A stretch of DNA of 64,000 nt from Charina bottae (Eukaryota > Chordata > Lepidosauria > Squamata > Charinaidae), in assembly GCA_023362775.1 (NCBI GenBank), contig JALMGJ010000017.1, positions 19,789,001 through 19,853,000 on the forward strand, given 5' to 3'. The notes under the pieces were generated by a model. It made no database searches, was not told the DNA's origin, and worked only from the letters and a program-made list of their open reading frames with translations. Every line of letters begins with the position of its first letter. Within the stretch, counting starts at the first letter, position 1. Shown here in pieces: positions 1 through 10,430 of this stretch. The position numbers and the translations under genes are program-made.

Positions 1-984
1 AATGGTTTTAATAAGCGATTTTTTTTCCAGGAAGATTGTGCACATCTTCATATTATCAATACATGCTGATGATCCACCCACCATTCCTCACCAGATGGCT
101 GCTGGAGTTGTAGCTAAGCAACTTTTGAAGGGCCACAGATATCTGATTCTAAGGCAATCTTCAAAGCAAATTTGGAGGATCCTTCACATTGAAAAGAATT
201 CAAAGAATTTCAAGTCTTTGTTGGTGCTCTTTTCTCCTAATTCATTTAATTAAAATATCCTATTTAAAGTGCAAACTAAATTTCTCCCTGAACCCACCAG
301 TAATATGCTTGAAGTTGACCAGATCATTGTTGAGTTTTAATATCTTCTCATTGTAGTTTTGTTAATGTGTATGTTCTATGTGCATTCTGCATTACAGGCA
401 GAAACACTACCTTGACAGTAATGAATAGATTTATTCAGAAGTCTTCACTTTGGGGTTAATTATTCCCACCAATTACATGTTTACCCTAGACACAATTACT
501 CTGGGAATAAAAGCTCTTGTCCCTTGTAATCAAAAGCCATGCTTTAGTGGAGATATATATTGGTTTCACAGCTGTACCTCAATTAGAAATTGAGGTCCAT
601 GAAGAAAGTGCTATAGCTAATTATGCAAATCAGGGAATTAACCATCATCTACATGCACTACTGGGTGGGGAACATGCCTGTACATGGCACTCTTACCATA
701 TTGTGGTACAAAAGCAAGTAGTTTATGTACTCGATTATACAAATTGAAGAAGAACCAGGAATTAAGACAGAAGTCATCGTTCCATTGCATTCTGACCCCA
801 TGTAATGGCATCAGTACTGTCAGGGCTGGTTGTGTGTGTGTGATTAAGGAATACTTACAGAAAATGTTTTTAAGCAATGGAACAGTGTGAATGATTCTTC
901 CATGGCTTCTTGAGGAAAAGTTATCCAGTCTAAGGTAAAAACCTCCTCAAGGATTGGCAATTTTGTTTTGTTACACAGTATGTA
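1..984. other. Unannotated AT-rich sequence
   Basis: I see no gene or recognisable repeat here. The short open frames have no protein-like composition, no domain motif and no splice-site context that I can defend. Confidence 0.5.
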
Positions 985-1706
985 ATGTATTTGTGAAAGA
1001 AGAAAGTGCAAAAGCTGGGTTGCAGTTAAAGCTTAAAAAAACCAAGATTATGGCAACCAGCTTGATTGATAACTGGCAAATAGAGGGAGAAAAAGTGGAG
1101 GCAGTGACAGACTTTGTATTTCTAGGCGCAAAGATTACTGCAGATGCTGACTGCAGCCAGGAAATCAGGAGACGTCTACTTCTTGGGAGGAGAGCAATGG
1201 CAAATCTTGATAAAATAGTTAAGAGCAGAGACATCACACTGACAACAAAGGTCCGCATAGTTAAAGCAATGGTATTCCCTGTAGTAACCTATGGCTGCGA
1301 GAGCTGGACCATAAGGAAGGCTGAGCAAAGGAAGATAGATGCTTTTGAACTGTGGTGTTGGAGGAAAATTCTGAGAGTGCCTTGGACTGGAAGAAGATCA
1401 AACTAGTCCATACTCCAGGAAATAAAGCCAGACTGCTCACTTGAGGGAATGATATTAAAGGCAAAACTGAAGTACTTTGGCCACATAATGAGAAGACAGG
1501 ATACCCTGGAGAAGATGCTGATGCTAGGGAAAGTGGAAGGCAAAAGGAAGAGGGGCCGACCAAGGGCAAGATGGATGGATGATACTCTGGAGGTGACGGA
1601 CTCAACCATGGGGGAGCTGGGGATGGTGACGGCCGACAGGAAGCTCTGGGGTGGGCTGGTCCATGAAGTCACGAAGAGTCAGAAGCGACTGAACGAATAA
1701 ACAACA
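985..1706 (+). pseudogene. BovB (RTE) LINE, 5'-truncated 3' fragment
   Basis: This is the C-terminal third of a BovB reverse-transcriptase ORF. The translated segments contain the family's post-RT region, including FVFLGAKITADADCSQEIRR, CESWTIRKAE and DAFELWCWRKILRVPWT, in the same order as in the intact copy at 6136-9129. The RT catalytic region is absent because of 5' truncation. A TAG near 1404 interrupts the frame inside the ILRVPWT-RRSNQS region, after which the frame continues to about 1700. The end carries the BovB-type tail ending in a short CAA-rich run. The residues agree with the minus-strand copy at 9346-10430 more than with the full-length copy, so it belongs to a second, probably older subfamily. 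Dead by truncation. Confidence 0.88.
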
Positions 1707-2388
1707 AAATGTAATGTATAGAGCTGTACTGATTTTTTCCTTAGAAGAAAAATCAATGACATTCTTATGGGTCAAGTTTGGTATTCTTGTGCTTGCCTTA
1801 TTTATGAGATGTTTGCTGTGTGTGTATGAGAGAGAGGGAGGGGGGAAGTCTGAATATTTTTTCTTCCTTCCTACGAAGTTTAATTGTTTGGTGATCAGCA
1901 GCCTCCCTGGCTTCTCAAAAGTCAGTTAAATATTAAAAGTATGACATTGTGGAATAGCTCCTCTCAAGGGACTTATTTCAGATAAAGAAGTTTGAACAGT
2001 TAGAGAGGTTTCACACCAATGGAAAGATATGGAACAAAATGCAGTAGCAGCAACAACGGTTATCTGACAACAATGCAATAAATTCAAAACGACCCTTAAA
2101 GAAACTTCATAAACATTTTGAAGTGTCCAGAGAATGAGTTAGAAAACCAGAAGCCTCTCTTTTGCAGCGGAAGAAACTTTCAGGAAATTGGAAGAGAGGT
2201 TTAAATCAAATATAATCATTTACAGATAAGATTTCATGTTGAAGAAGTATCCTACTGGATGAGACCAAGGTTTATCTAGTATGGTGTCCTGCTTCTTGCA
2301 GTGACCAAAAGATGCCTCCAGGACATTTACAAGCTAACTTGAATGCAGCTTTCCAAGCCAATGACAATTGCTGTATGTTATACCAATG
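1707..2388. other. Unannotated spacer
   Basis: Nothing recognisable apart from a short GA-rich run near 1830. No coding signal. Confidence 0.45.
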
Positions 2389-2401
2389 AATTCAAATGTT
2401 A

Positions 2402-2767
2402 CCAATCGAAGAGAATAGAAAATAGAAAAGCCAGAAGACCAGAAGACCAGAACACCTCCTTGCCAGCAATCAACAACCAGATAGGCAAAGATTAACACCA
2501 AGATTAGCACCAGAGGAGCAATCAAACAACACAATAGACCCTAATCAAGGAACTATTAACTCAGTCAATCAACCAAGCAGCAAACAACAGCCCAATCAAG
2601 GAACTACCAAGGAGAGAACAACACCCCCACCAACACAGGCAGGACAAGCCAGGGTATATAAACATAGAGGAAGTCCCACTCCCTTTTCGCACTGAAGATC
2701 TTGCCTAGCCTGGCAATGAAACATCTGCAAGAAAACAACAAGGCTCAGAGAGGACCAAGGACTCCAC
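2402..2767 (+). mobile_element. Penelope-like (PLE) retroelement fragment, family A/B
   Basis: The insertion is bounded by a 13-bp direct repeat (aattcaaatgtta, 2389-2401 and 2768-2780), so both ends are defined. Its body is the same repeat as 59507-59951 read on the other strand. The left end starts with ccaatcgaagagaat, the reverse complement of the far terminus of the second copy, so a short inverted terminal segment is present. The 3' part holds a hammerhead-like core (separate entry). No reverse transcriptase or GIY-YIG domain is left. Assignment to Penelope-like elements rests on the hammerhead-like core, the terminal inversion and the long TSD. A different non-LTR class is possible. 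Confidence 0.55.
2683..2736 (+). ncRNA. Hammerhead-ribozyme-like motif, degenerate
   Basis: The sequence reads core box CTGAAGA (2692-2698), a helix II of TTGCC/GGCAA, then GAAA (2718-2721). Helix I can form between ttttcgca upstream and tgcaagaaaa downstream. The expected GAAACGTC has become GAAACATC, so the cleavage triplet is altered. Helix II starts after an extra unpaired UG, which is not canonical. The sister copy at 59576-59635 keeps GAAACGTC. Confidence 0.45.
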
Positions 2768-2780
2768 AATTCAAATGTTA

Positions 2781-3557
2781 TTTATGCATTGTAGAAATTC
2801 TTTCTTTTGTCTCTCTGTCTTTATTTATGTTATTAAAGTCAAGACAAATTCAATTATTAATGCAAACATACTTTAAAAGGAGGAAAAATCTAACTCAATT
2901 TATTTTCCCATTTTTCTTAAACTTAGATACCTTGGCAAAAGAATTGGTTAACAGGTCACTTGTCATGTGCTTTGGGAATATCCAGTCAAATCATTGGTCA
3001 TAAATGCCTAATGAAAATGAAATGTTTACAGCAGCTTTAACTGGGTCATTGGTTCATGTATGGTGTTTTAACACTTTTCTTGGTAGGTGAATTAAAAAAA
3101 ACCCCTCACATACGTAACACATTTTATAGGTAAATTGTTTTAATAGTATTGGAAATAAACATAATACAAGTGACTTGTAATGTTATATACAATTATTTAA
3201 AGAATGGGTTGCTTTCATTCAGACATATGTTTCAAATCTTCATTAAGTGGGTAGACTATAGAGATGTAACCAAAGTTCCATGATTATGTTATGTGGCTTC
3301 AGAACATTCTGTTGTCCTGCCTGCATCTGCAAGTATAAATCTTTCCTGGTACTAAAATGAAAGATGAAATCTAGCATGCATTGGAACTCTATTAGATTTT
3401 TGTTACCATCATAGACAATTAATTTATATTTCAAATTTTTCACAAATACATGCAATATAATATAATTTCAACACTTCAACAATTACTGTTCATTTTAAAA
3501 CTCTCAAAAGTTTAAATGAGCATAAAATAAGATGTCATTCAATCCATATTGTAAAGT
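2781..3557. other. Unannotated AT-rich spacer
   Basis: No recognisable repeat, gene or RNA. Confidence 0.45.
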
Positions 3558-3562
3558 GAACT

Positions 3563-3810
3563 TGTCCTGACTTCGAGTGAAGGAACACTCTGAGACCTGG
3601 TATAATAGCTCTAGTGTTTTATTGTTCTACTCTGCTAGACAGAATCCAGCTAAACTGAAATGAATTAGTGATGCTCAGAGAAAAGCCCCATGAAACTAGG
3701 GTGGGGCCTTCATTAGCCTCTTGTGAGGAAAGCAAAGCAATTCAGTACTGCGCATGCGTTTATCACCCTGGAGGGAGCCCCCTCCTTCTCCACCAGTTAT
3801 CTCCCTAATA
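3563..3810 (-). mobile_element. Solo LTR, about 248 bp, same superfamily as 59248-59494
   Basis: Read on the minus strand, this unit ends in tcaggaca, carries an AATAAA polyadenylation signal about 60 bases before that end, and aligns by eye with the solo LTR at 59248-59494. Shared blocks include gggcttttc, gattctgt, gtagaa-caataaa, ctagagct and ctcag followed by cttcac. The flanks are gaact (3558-3562) and gaacc (3811-3815), a 5-bp duplication with one mismatch. The 5' terminus has lost the expected TG. No internal region remains. The family (Ty3/gypsy-like or ERV-like) cannot be decided from LTRs alone. Confidence 0.55.
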
Positions 3811-3815
3811 GAACC

Positions 3816-5250
3816 ATCTGGATTCATCTTTCTTAGATGAAAACACATTTTGGAATGCAGTAATCTATCCATTTTTGTGGTTGTCTGAATTCTGTATTAC
3901 AATCCTCTGCTTAAAAAGAATATACCCTAAAATGCATGGAGAAATGCATATTCTGGGATAAAATAGATAGGAATATGCTTATTTTGTAAAAACACAATTT
4001 TTATGGTTTTTTTAAAAAATCAATGTGAAATGGAACAAAACTATGAGCATATATGGACTAGATATAAATGGAGTTGTCAATTCTTTGAATAACATTTAAT
4101 AAGGTAATAAGGTTTTATTTTGTTTGAATATTTGGATTAGAACAATAAGGTGTCAGCTAAAAATGTAGACATGAGTAGCCTGTATTTCTATAATGGAGCT
4201 CATTAAAATATAGATATGTGATCTTGCAAAAAATATTTGCAGGTTGTGGAACAGGATGGAGAAAAGATCAGCAAAATGTCACAGCAGAAAATTGCTGTTG
4301 TGTGATGAGCAAGCATATAAATACAAGTAGTAAATTTAGAACGTCAGATTGAATGGAATGTATAATCCTTTGGAAAAGAAGAAAACCCAGAAAATATGTG
4401 TGTGAGTTCTGTTTTTATATTATTGCTATTGATTTTTTGAGACCACACAGCAAAATTACCAAAGAAGGATTTTTTTAGAAATAAGATGGCTAAGTTCATT
4501 TACAGATCTGGATCCTGATAAAGAAAATTCAATTCATAATTATTTATGAACTAGCATCAGAGGGTTTATTACTCTGATTACTCACTAATCATTTCCCATA
4601 AGTGCAGTGACCTAAAAATGCCATACAATCAATAAAGTTGTAAGTCCCAGATTTAAATCACGGTACCTTGTATTCTTGAGTAAACCTTTTGGTAATTTAC
4701 AAAGGCTGTTGAATTTTACAGTAAGTGTTTTTCAAACCAAGCTGGATTCTAAACAATAATGACTTTTTAATGTGGATCTGTGATTACATTGTCATAGTGA
4801 AATACGACGCTTTTTGGCTGCATTTGAAATGAGCCAGTGTGTGAATTACTCCAAAGGCACAGATTACCAGAGCTCCAGGTAAAGCAATCTTCATAAATTA
4901 AACTCCAATCTAAAGTGACCTGTCACTATGAACCTGTTGCAATGGCTAGTAACTTAAATTTCAATGCACAATTTGTAAATAAGTCATTTTCTTACTGTTA
5001 CAAAAGGCAGCACTTATTTTGCTAAAATACTCCAAAGTGATTGGAGGATGTATGTAACTCTCTGTATGTCTTGAGTTCCAATTTTGGTAGGACATCTTTT
5101 TTTTAAACCAAAAGGTAATGTTTTATCAAATGCAGTTTCTTTTAATAAAATAATGGTTATACCATTAATTACCTAGAACCAATGATGAAAATAAAGCAGC
5201 AGTGAAAAAAAAGTTCACAGTGCTCTTCTGAATTTAGTGTGATTTACCCC
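3816..5250. other. Unannotated AT-rich sequence
   Basis: No gene or known repeat seen. The composition is AT-rich and low in simple repeats, so single-copy noncoding DNA is the likely content. Confidence 0.4.
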
Positions 5251-5269
5251 TTTTTCCTTTTTTTTTTTT

Positions 5270-5598
5270 AGTGGGCCGTGGTGGCTCAGCAGGTAAGACG
5301 CCAGGCTTGTAGATCTCAAGTTTGGAGGTTCGAATCCCCAGTCCTGCATGACGGAGTGAGCTCCTGCACTAGCCCCAACCTAGCAATTCGAAAGCATGCA
5401 AATGCAAGTAGATTAATAGGTACCACTTCAGTGGGTAGGTAACAGCGTTCCGCGTGTGTCATGCCGGCCACATGACCGTGGAAGCGTCTTCGGACAACGC
5501 TGGTTCTTCGGCTAACAAATGGAGATGAGCACCGGCCCCTAGAGTTGGACATGACTGCACAAATGTGTGGGGGGAATCTTTACCTTTACCTTTACCTT
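5270..5598 (+). mobile_element. Sauria-type SINE (tRNA-headed)
   Basis: The head has RNA polymerase III promoter boxes of tRNA type: a box A-like gtggctcagcaggtaag and a box B ggttcgaatcc. The body is shared with four other copies in the window. The 3' end has gagttggacatgactg, close to the BovB 3' terminus gagtcggacacgactg, followed by a (ctttac)n tail. A TSD of about 14 bp around tttacccctttttc flanks it. The shared tail suggests mobilisation by the BovB machinery. Confidence 0.9.
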
Positions 5599-5599
5599 T

Positions 5600-6009
5600 T
5601 ACCCCTTTTTCTTTCTTTTTAGCAATGCCATTACAATGGATTTGTAAAATTTATGATGACTTCTTGCATATTTGAGTAATACTGATTACATTTGCAAAAA
5701 CATCCAGTGACTTTTTAAACTGCTTCTATTCTGTGTCATTGATCTCTGAGACTTACTAAAAATCCAATATTATCAGATTTGCAAAAATTATCATTTGTGA
5801 TTATATCAATAAAAAGATGAGCTGTGTACTGTTGAATTAGATCCAAGGATATTCACTTGAAATTCACTTGAATTTTGCAACTATTAAACGTTCATATAAA
5901 ATAGCTGTTAGTCTAAGTTTTTATCACATACTTTTATGTAACCCAGAAAGTTGCAGTAGAGTTGAAAAATAGATAAAATTGATACAAAATGGTAGGGGGT
6001 TGGCATGAG
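5600..6009. other. Unannotated AT-rich spacer
   Basis: Nothing recognised. The exact 5' limit of the following BovB element is not visible and could lie up to some tens of bases into this stretch. Confidence 0.4.
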
Positions 6010-9000
6010 AAGCATGAAAATTAACTTGGGTGCTAAGAATCCAATCTGTAGATAGAACGAGTCAGAAGTACGGGAAACAGGATCTTCAGATGGGAAGAGA
6101 AATGAAGGGAACTAGATAATGGAAAAAGACGAGGATTGTGGTGGACAGCACAGAGCCTTAAAGGAAGTCAGAATTGGGGACCTCCAGAAGTGGTAATTCC
6201 GAGTAGCTCCAGAAAGTGTGAAACGGCTGGGCCAAAGCCGAAAGGACGCTCAGTTGTGGATGTGTCTGGAAGTGGAAGGAAAGTCCGATGCTGTAAAGAA
6301 CAATATTGCATAGGAACCTGGAATGTAAGAACTATGAATCAAGGTAAGCTGGATGTGGTCAAACATGAGATGACAAGATTGAACATCGACATCTTGGGAA
6401 TCAGCGAACTCAAATGGACAGGAATGGGCGAATTTAATTCAGGAGACCATTATATATACTACTGTGGGCAAGAATCCCTTAGAAGAAATGGAGTAGCTCT
6501 CATAGTCAATAAAAGAGTGGGAAAGGCAGTACTGGGGTACAACCTCAAAAACGACAGAATGCTTTCAGTTCGAATCCAAGGCAAACCATTCAACATCACA
6601 GTGATCCAAGTCTATGCCCCAACCACTGATGCCAAAGAAGCTGAAGTTGACCGGTTCTATGAAGACCTACAACACCTTCTAGAACTAACACCAAAAAAAG
6701 ATGTCCTTTTCATCATAGGGGACTGGAATGCTAAGGTAGGAAGTCAAAAAATAACCGGAATAACAGGCAAGTTCGGCCTCGGAGTACAAAATGAAGCAGG
6801 GCAAAGGCTAATAGAGTTTTGTCAAGAGAACACGCTGGTCATAGCAAACACTCTTTTCCAACAACACAAGAGACGACTCTACACATGGACATCACCAGAT
6901 GGTCAATACCGAAATCAGATTGATTATATACTTTGCAGCCAAAGATGGAGAAGCTCTATACAATCAGCAAAAACAAGACCTGGAGCTGACTGTGGCTCAG
7001 ATCATGAGCTTCTTATTGCAAAATTTAGGCTTAAATTGAAGAATGTAGAGAAAACCACTAGACCAATCAGGTATGACCTAAATCATATCCCTTATGAATA
7101 TACAGTGGAAGTGAGGAATAGATTTAAAGGATTAGATCTGGTAGACAGAGTGCCTGAAGAACTATGGATGGAGGTTCGTAACATTGTACAGGAGGCAGCA
7201 ACTAAAACCATCCCAAAGAAAAAGAAATGCAAGAAAGCAAAGTGGCTGACTGATGAGGCTTTACAAATAGCTGAGGAAAGAAGGGAAGCAAAAGGCAAGG
7301 GAGAAAGGGAAAGATATAAACAACTGAATGCAGAATTCCAGAGAATAGCAAGGAGAGATAAGAAGGCCTTCTTAAATGAACAATGCAAAGAAATCGAGGA
7401 AAACAATAGAATGGGGAAGACTAGAGATCTCTTCAAGAAAATCGGAGATATCAAGGGAACGTTTTGTGCAAAGATGGGCATGATAAAGGACAAAAAAGGC
7501 AGGGACCTAACAGAAGCAGAAGAGATTAAGAAGAGGTGGCAAGAATACACAGAAGAACTATACAAGAAAGATCTTAATATCCCTGATAAATACGATGGTG
7601 TGGTCACTGACCTTGAGCCGGACATCCTAGAGAGTGAAGTCAAGTGGGCCTTAGGAAGCATTACTAACAACAAAGCTAGCGGAGAAGACAGTATCCCAGC
7701 TGAGCTATTTAAAATCCTAAAAGATGATGCTGTTAAAGTGCTGCACTCAATATGCCAACAAATTTGGAAAACTCAACAGTGGCCACAGGATTGGAAAAGG
7801 TCAGTTTACGTTCCAATTCCAAAGAAAGGCAATGCCAAAGAATGTTCAAACTACCGTACAATTGCGCTCATTTCACATGCCAGCAAGGTTATGCTCAAAA
7901 TCCTACAAGCTAGGCTTCAGCAGCATGTGAACCGAGAACTACCAGAAGTGCAAGCTGGGTTTCGAAGAGGCAGAGGGACTAGAGATCAGATTGCCAACAT
8001 TCGCTGGATCATGGAAAAAGCAAGAGAGTTCCAGAAAAACATCTATTTCTGCTTCATTGACTACGCTAAAGCCTTTGATTGTGTGGATCACAACAAACTG
8101 TGGCAAATTCTTAAAGAGATGGGAGTACCAGACCACCTTACCTGTCTCCTGAGAAACCTGTATGTGGGTCAAGAAGCAACAGTTAGAACCGGACATGGAA
8201 CAACCGACTGGTTCAAAATTGGGAAAGGAGTACGACAAGGCTGTATATTATCACCCTGCTTATTTAACTTATATGCAGAGTACATCATGAGAAAGGCCGG
8301 GCTGGATGAATCACAAGCCGGAGTTAAGATTGCCGGGAGAAATATCAACAACCTCAGATATGCAGACGATACCACCCTAATGGCAGAAAGTGAAGAGGAA
8401 CTAAAGAGCCTCTTGATGAGGGTGAAAGAGGAGAGTGCAAAAGCTGGCTTGAAACTCAACATTAAAAAAACCCAGATAATGGCATCTGGTCCCATCACTT
8501 CCTGGCAAATAGAAGGGGAAGAAATGGAAGCAGTGACAGATTTTATTTTCTTGGGCTCCAAGATCACCGCAGACGGTGACTGCAGCCATGAAATTAAAAG
8601 ACGCTTGCTCCTTGGAAGGAAAGCTATGGCAAACCTAGACAGCATATTAAAAAGCAGAGACATCACCTTGCCGACAAAGGTCCGTATAGTTAAAGCTATG
8701 GTTTTTCCAGTAGCAATGTATGGCTGTGAGAGTTGGACCATAAGGAAGGCTGAGCGCCGAAGAATTGATGCTTTCGAGCTGTGGTGCTGGAGAAGACTCT
8801 TGAGAGTCCCTTGGACTGCAAGGAGGTCAAACCAGTCAATCCTAAAGGAAATCAACCCTGACTGCTCATTGGAAGGACAGATGCTGAAGCTGAAGCTCAA
8901 ATACTTTGGCCACCTAATGAGAAGAGAGGACTCACTGGAAAAGACCCTGATGCTGGGAAAGACTGAGGGCAAAAGGAGAAGGGGACGGCAGAGGATGAGA

Positions 9001-9150
9001 TGGTTAGATAGCATCACCGATGTAATGAACATGAATTTGAGTAAACTCCGAGAGACAGTGGAGGACAGGAAGGCCTGGCGTGCTATGGTCCATGAGGTCA
9101 CGAAGAGTCGGACACGACTGAACGACTGAACAACAACAACAACAACAAAG
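6010..9150 (+). mobile_element. Full-length BovB (RTE clade) LINE
   Basis: The unit has a short 5' leader, one long ORF, almost no 3' UTR and a terminal (caa)n tail, the usual BovB layout of about 3.2 kb. I could not find a clear target-site duplication around it, so the 5' boundary is approximate. It is the most intact LINE in the window. Confidence 0.88.
6136..9129 (+). CDS. BovB ORF2: AP endonuclease plus reverse transcriptase, 997 aa, uninterrupted
   Basis: This protein nicks target DNA and reverse-transcribes its own RNA at the nick. An apurinic-type endonuclease domain runs from about residue 58 (CIGTWNVRTM) to about 300. It includes QVYAPTTDA, a GDWNAKVG block and the catalytic SDH at residues 288-290. 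The reverse transcriptase follows, with NNKASGEDSIPAELFK, GFRRGRGTRDQI, FIDYAKAFDCVDH, GVRQGCILSP and YADD at residues 742-745. The C-terminal region has CESWTIRKAERRRIDAFELW and ends in VTKSRTRLND. No stop or frameshift is present, which is rare for a genomic LINE copy. The first ATG is used here; initiation at a later Met before residue 67 would still keep the endonuclease. Whether the endonuclease and RT are biochemically active cannot be read from sequence alone. Confidence 0.94.
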   Translation: MWWTAQSLKGSQNWGPPEVVIPSSSRKCETAGPKPKGRSVVDVSGSGRKVRCCKEQYCIGTWNVRTMNQGKLDVVKHEMTRLNIDILGISELKWTGMGEFNSGDHYIYYCGQESLRRNGVALIVNKRVGKAVLGYNLKNDRMLSVRIQGKPFNITVIQVYAPTTDAKEAEVDRFYEDLQHLLELTPKKDVLFIIGDWNAKVGSQKITGITGKFGLGVQNEAGQRLIEFCQENTLVIANTLFQQHKRRLYTWTSPDGQYRNQIDYILCSQRWRSSIQSAKTRPGADCGSDHELLIAKFRLKLKNVEKTTRPIRYDLNHIPYEYTVEVRNRFKGLDLVDRVPEELWMEVRNIVQEAATKTIPKKKKCKKAKWLTDEALQIAEERREAKGKGERERYKQLNAEFQRIARRDKKAFLNEQCKEIEENNRMGKTRDLFKKIGDIKGTFCAKMGMIKDKKGRDLTEAEEIKKRWQEYTEELYKKDLNIPDKYDGVVTDLEPDILESEVKWALGSITNNKASGEDSIPAELFKILKDDAVKVLHSICQQIWKTQQWPQDWKRSVYVPIPKKGNAKECSNYRTIALISHASKVMLKILQARLQQHVNRELPEVQAGFRRGRGTRDQIANIRWIMEKAREFQKNIYFCFIDYAKAFDCVDHNKLWQILKEMGVPDHLTCLLRNLYVGQEATVRTGHGTTDWFKIGKGVRQGCILSPCLFNLYAEYIMRKAGLDESQAGVKIAGRNINNLRYADDTTLMAESEEELKSLLMRVKEESAKAGLKLNIKKTQIMASGPITSWQIEGEEMEAVTDFIFLGSKITADGDCSHEIKRRLLLGRKAMANLDSILKSRDITLPTKVRIVKAMVFPVAMYGCESWTIRKAERRRIDAFELWCWRRLLRVPWTARRSNQSILKEINPDCSLEGQMLKLKLKYFGHLMRREDSLEKTLMLGKTEGKRRRGRQRMRWLDSITDVMNMNLSKLRETVEDRKAWRAMVHEVTKSRTRLND

Positions 9151-9345
9151 AAGTGAGGGGGAAGTTGTCCTAAAAGAGTAGAGAGGGGAGAACTGAAAAT
9201 TAAGAGTCTGCTAAAGAATATAAAAACTGTGGAGCTTTGAAAGCAAGGTACTCCACTGAACACAGACGTTTGCATAGAGGGAAGAAAGACAGAATTTTAC
9301 ATAGGGAAGGGGTCGAGTTGGATTGTTTTAATGTGTTTTTTATTG

Positions 9346-10430
9346 TTTATTTGTTCAGTCACTTCTGAGTCTTCGTGACTTCATGGACCAGCCCACGCCA
9401 GAGCTTCCTGTCAGCTGTCGCAATCCCCAGCTCCCCCACGGTCGAGTCCGTCACCTCCAGAATATCATCCATCCATCTTGCCCTTGGTCGGCTCCTCTTC
9501 CTTTTGCCTTCCACTTTCCCTAGCATCAGCATCTTCTCCAGGGTATCCTGTCTTCTCATTTTGTGGCCCAAATACTTCAGTTTTGCCTTTAATATCATTC
9601 CCTCAAGTGAGCAGTCTGGCTTTATTTCCTGGAGTATGGACTGGTTTGATCTTCTTGCACTCCAAGGCACTCTCAGAATTTTCCTCCAACACCACAGTTC
9701 AAAAGCATCTATCTTCCTTCGCTCAGCCTTCCTTATGGTCCAGCTCTCGCAGCCATAGGTTACTACGGGGAATACCATGGCTTTCACTATGCGGACCTTT
9801 GTTGTCAGTGTCATGTCTCTGCTCTTAACTATTTTATCAAGATTTGTCATTGTTCTCCTCCCAAAAAGTAGATGTCTTCTGATTTCCTGGCTGCAGTCAG
9901 CATCTGCAGTAATCTTTGTGCCTAGAAATACAAAGTCTGTCACTGCCTCCACTTTTTCTCCCTCTATTTGCCAGTTATCAATCAAGCTGGTTGCCATAAT
10001 CTTGGTTTTTTTGAGGGTTAACTGCAACCCAGCTTTTGCAGTTTCTTCTTTCACCTTCTTCTTAAGGCTCCTCAACTCCTCCTCGCTTTCAGCCATCAAA
10101 GTGGTATCATCTGCATATCTGAGGTTGTTAATGTTTCTTCCAGTGATTTTAACTCCAGCCTTAGATTCATCAAGCCCAGCACGTCACATGTTGTGTTCTG
10201 CGTGCAAGTTAAATAGGTAGGGTGAGAGTATACAACCCTGCCATACTCTTTTCCCAATCTTAAACCAGTCCGTTGTTCCGTGGTCTGTTCTTACTGTTGC
10301 TACTTGGTCGTTATACAGATTCCTCAGGAGGCAGACAAGATGACTTGGTATCCCCATACCACCAAGAACCTGCCACAATTTGTTATGATCCACACAGTCA
10401 AAGGCTTTAGAATAGTCCTTTTAAATGTAT
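9346..10430 (-). pseudogene. BovB LINE, 5'-truncated, inverted relative to the full-length copy
   Basis: Reading down the minus strand from about 10430, the frame gives LVCLLRNLYNDQVATVRTDH, then VWQGCILSPYLFNL, then YADD in the NNLRYADDTTLMAE context near 10105, and finally the C-terminal region with CESWTIRKAERRKIDAFELW. The last 246 codons (10099-9359) are open. Between the two open stretches the frame is broken near 10190. The endonuclease and early RT are missing. Residues such as ATSLIDNWQIEGEKVEAVTD match the 985-1706 fragment, not the full-length neighbour. The 3' end lies only about 200 bp from that neighbour's 3' end, so the two are tail to tail. Confidence 0.9.

Noticed and set aside
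5316..5552. Antisense peptide frames recurring at 5.4, 13.5, 29.2 and 63.5 kb
   Set aside because: They are the complement or sense of the Sauria-type SINE body and recur only because the SINE does.
7092..7673. 193-codon antisense frame
   Set aside because: It also mirrors BovB coding; serine/leucine-rich antisense composition.
8169..9275. Long antisense open frame (368 codons) over the BovB 3' half
   Set aside because: It is the complement of the BovB coding strand, with no domain of its own; the sense frame explains the sequence.
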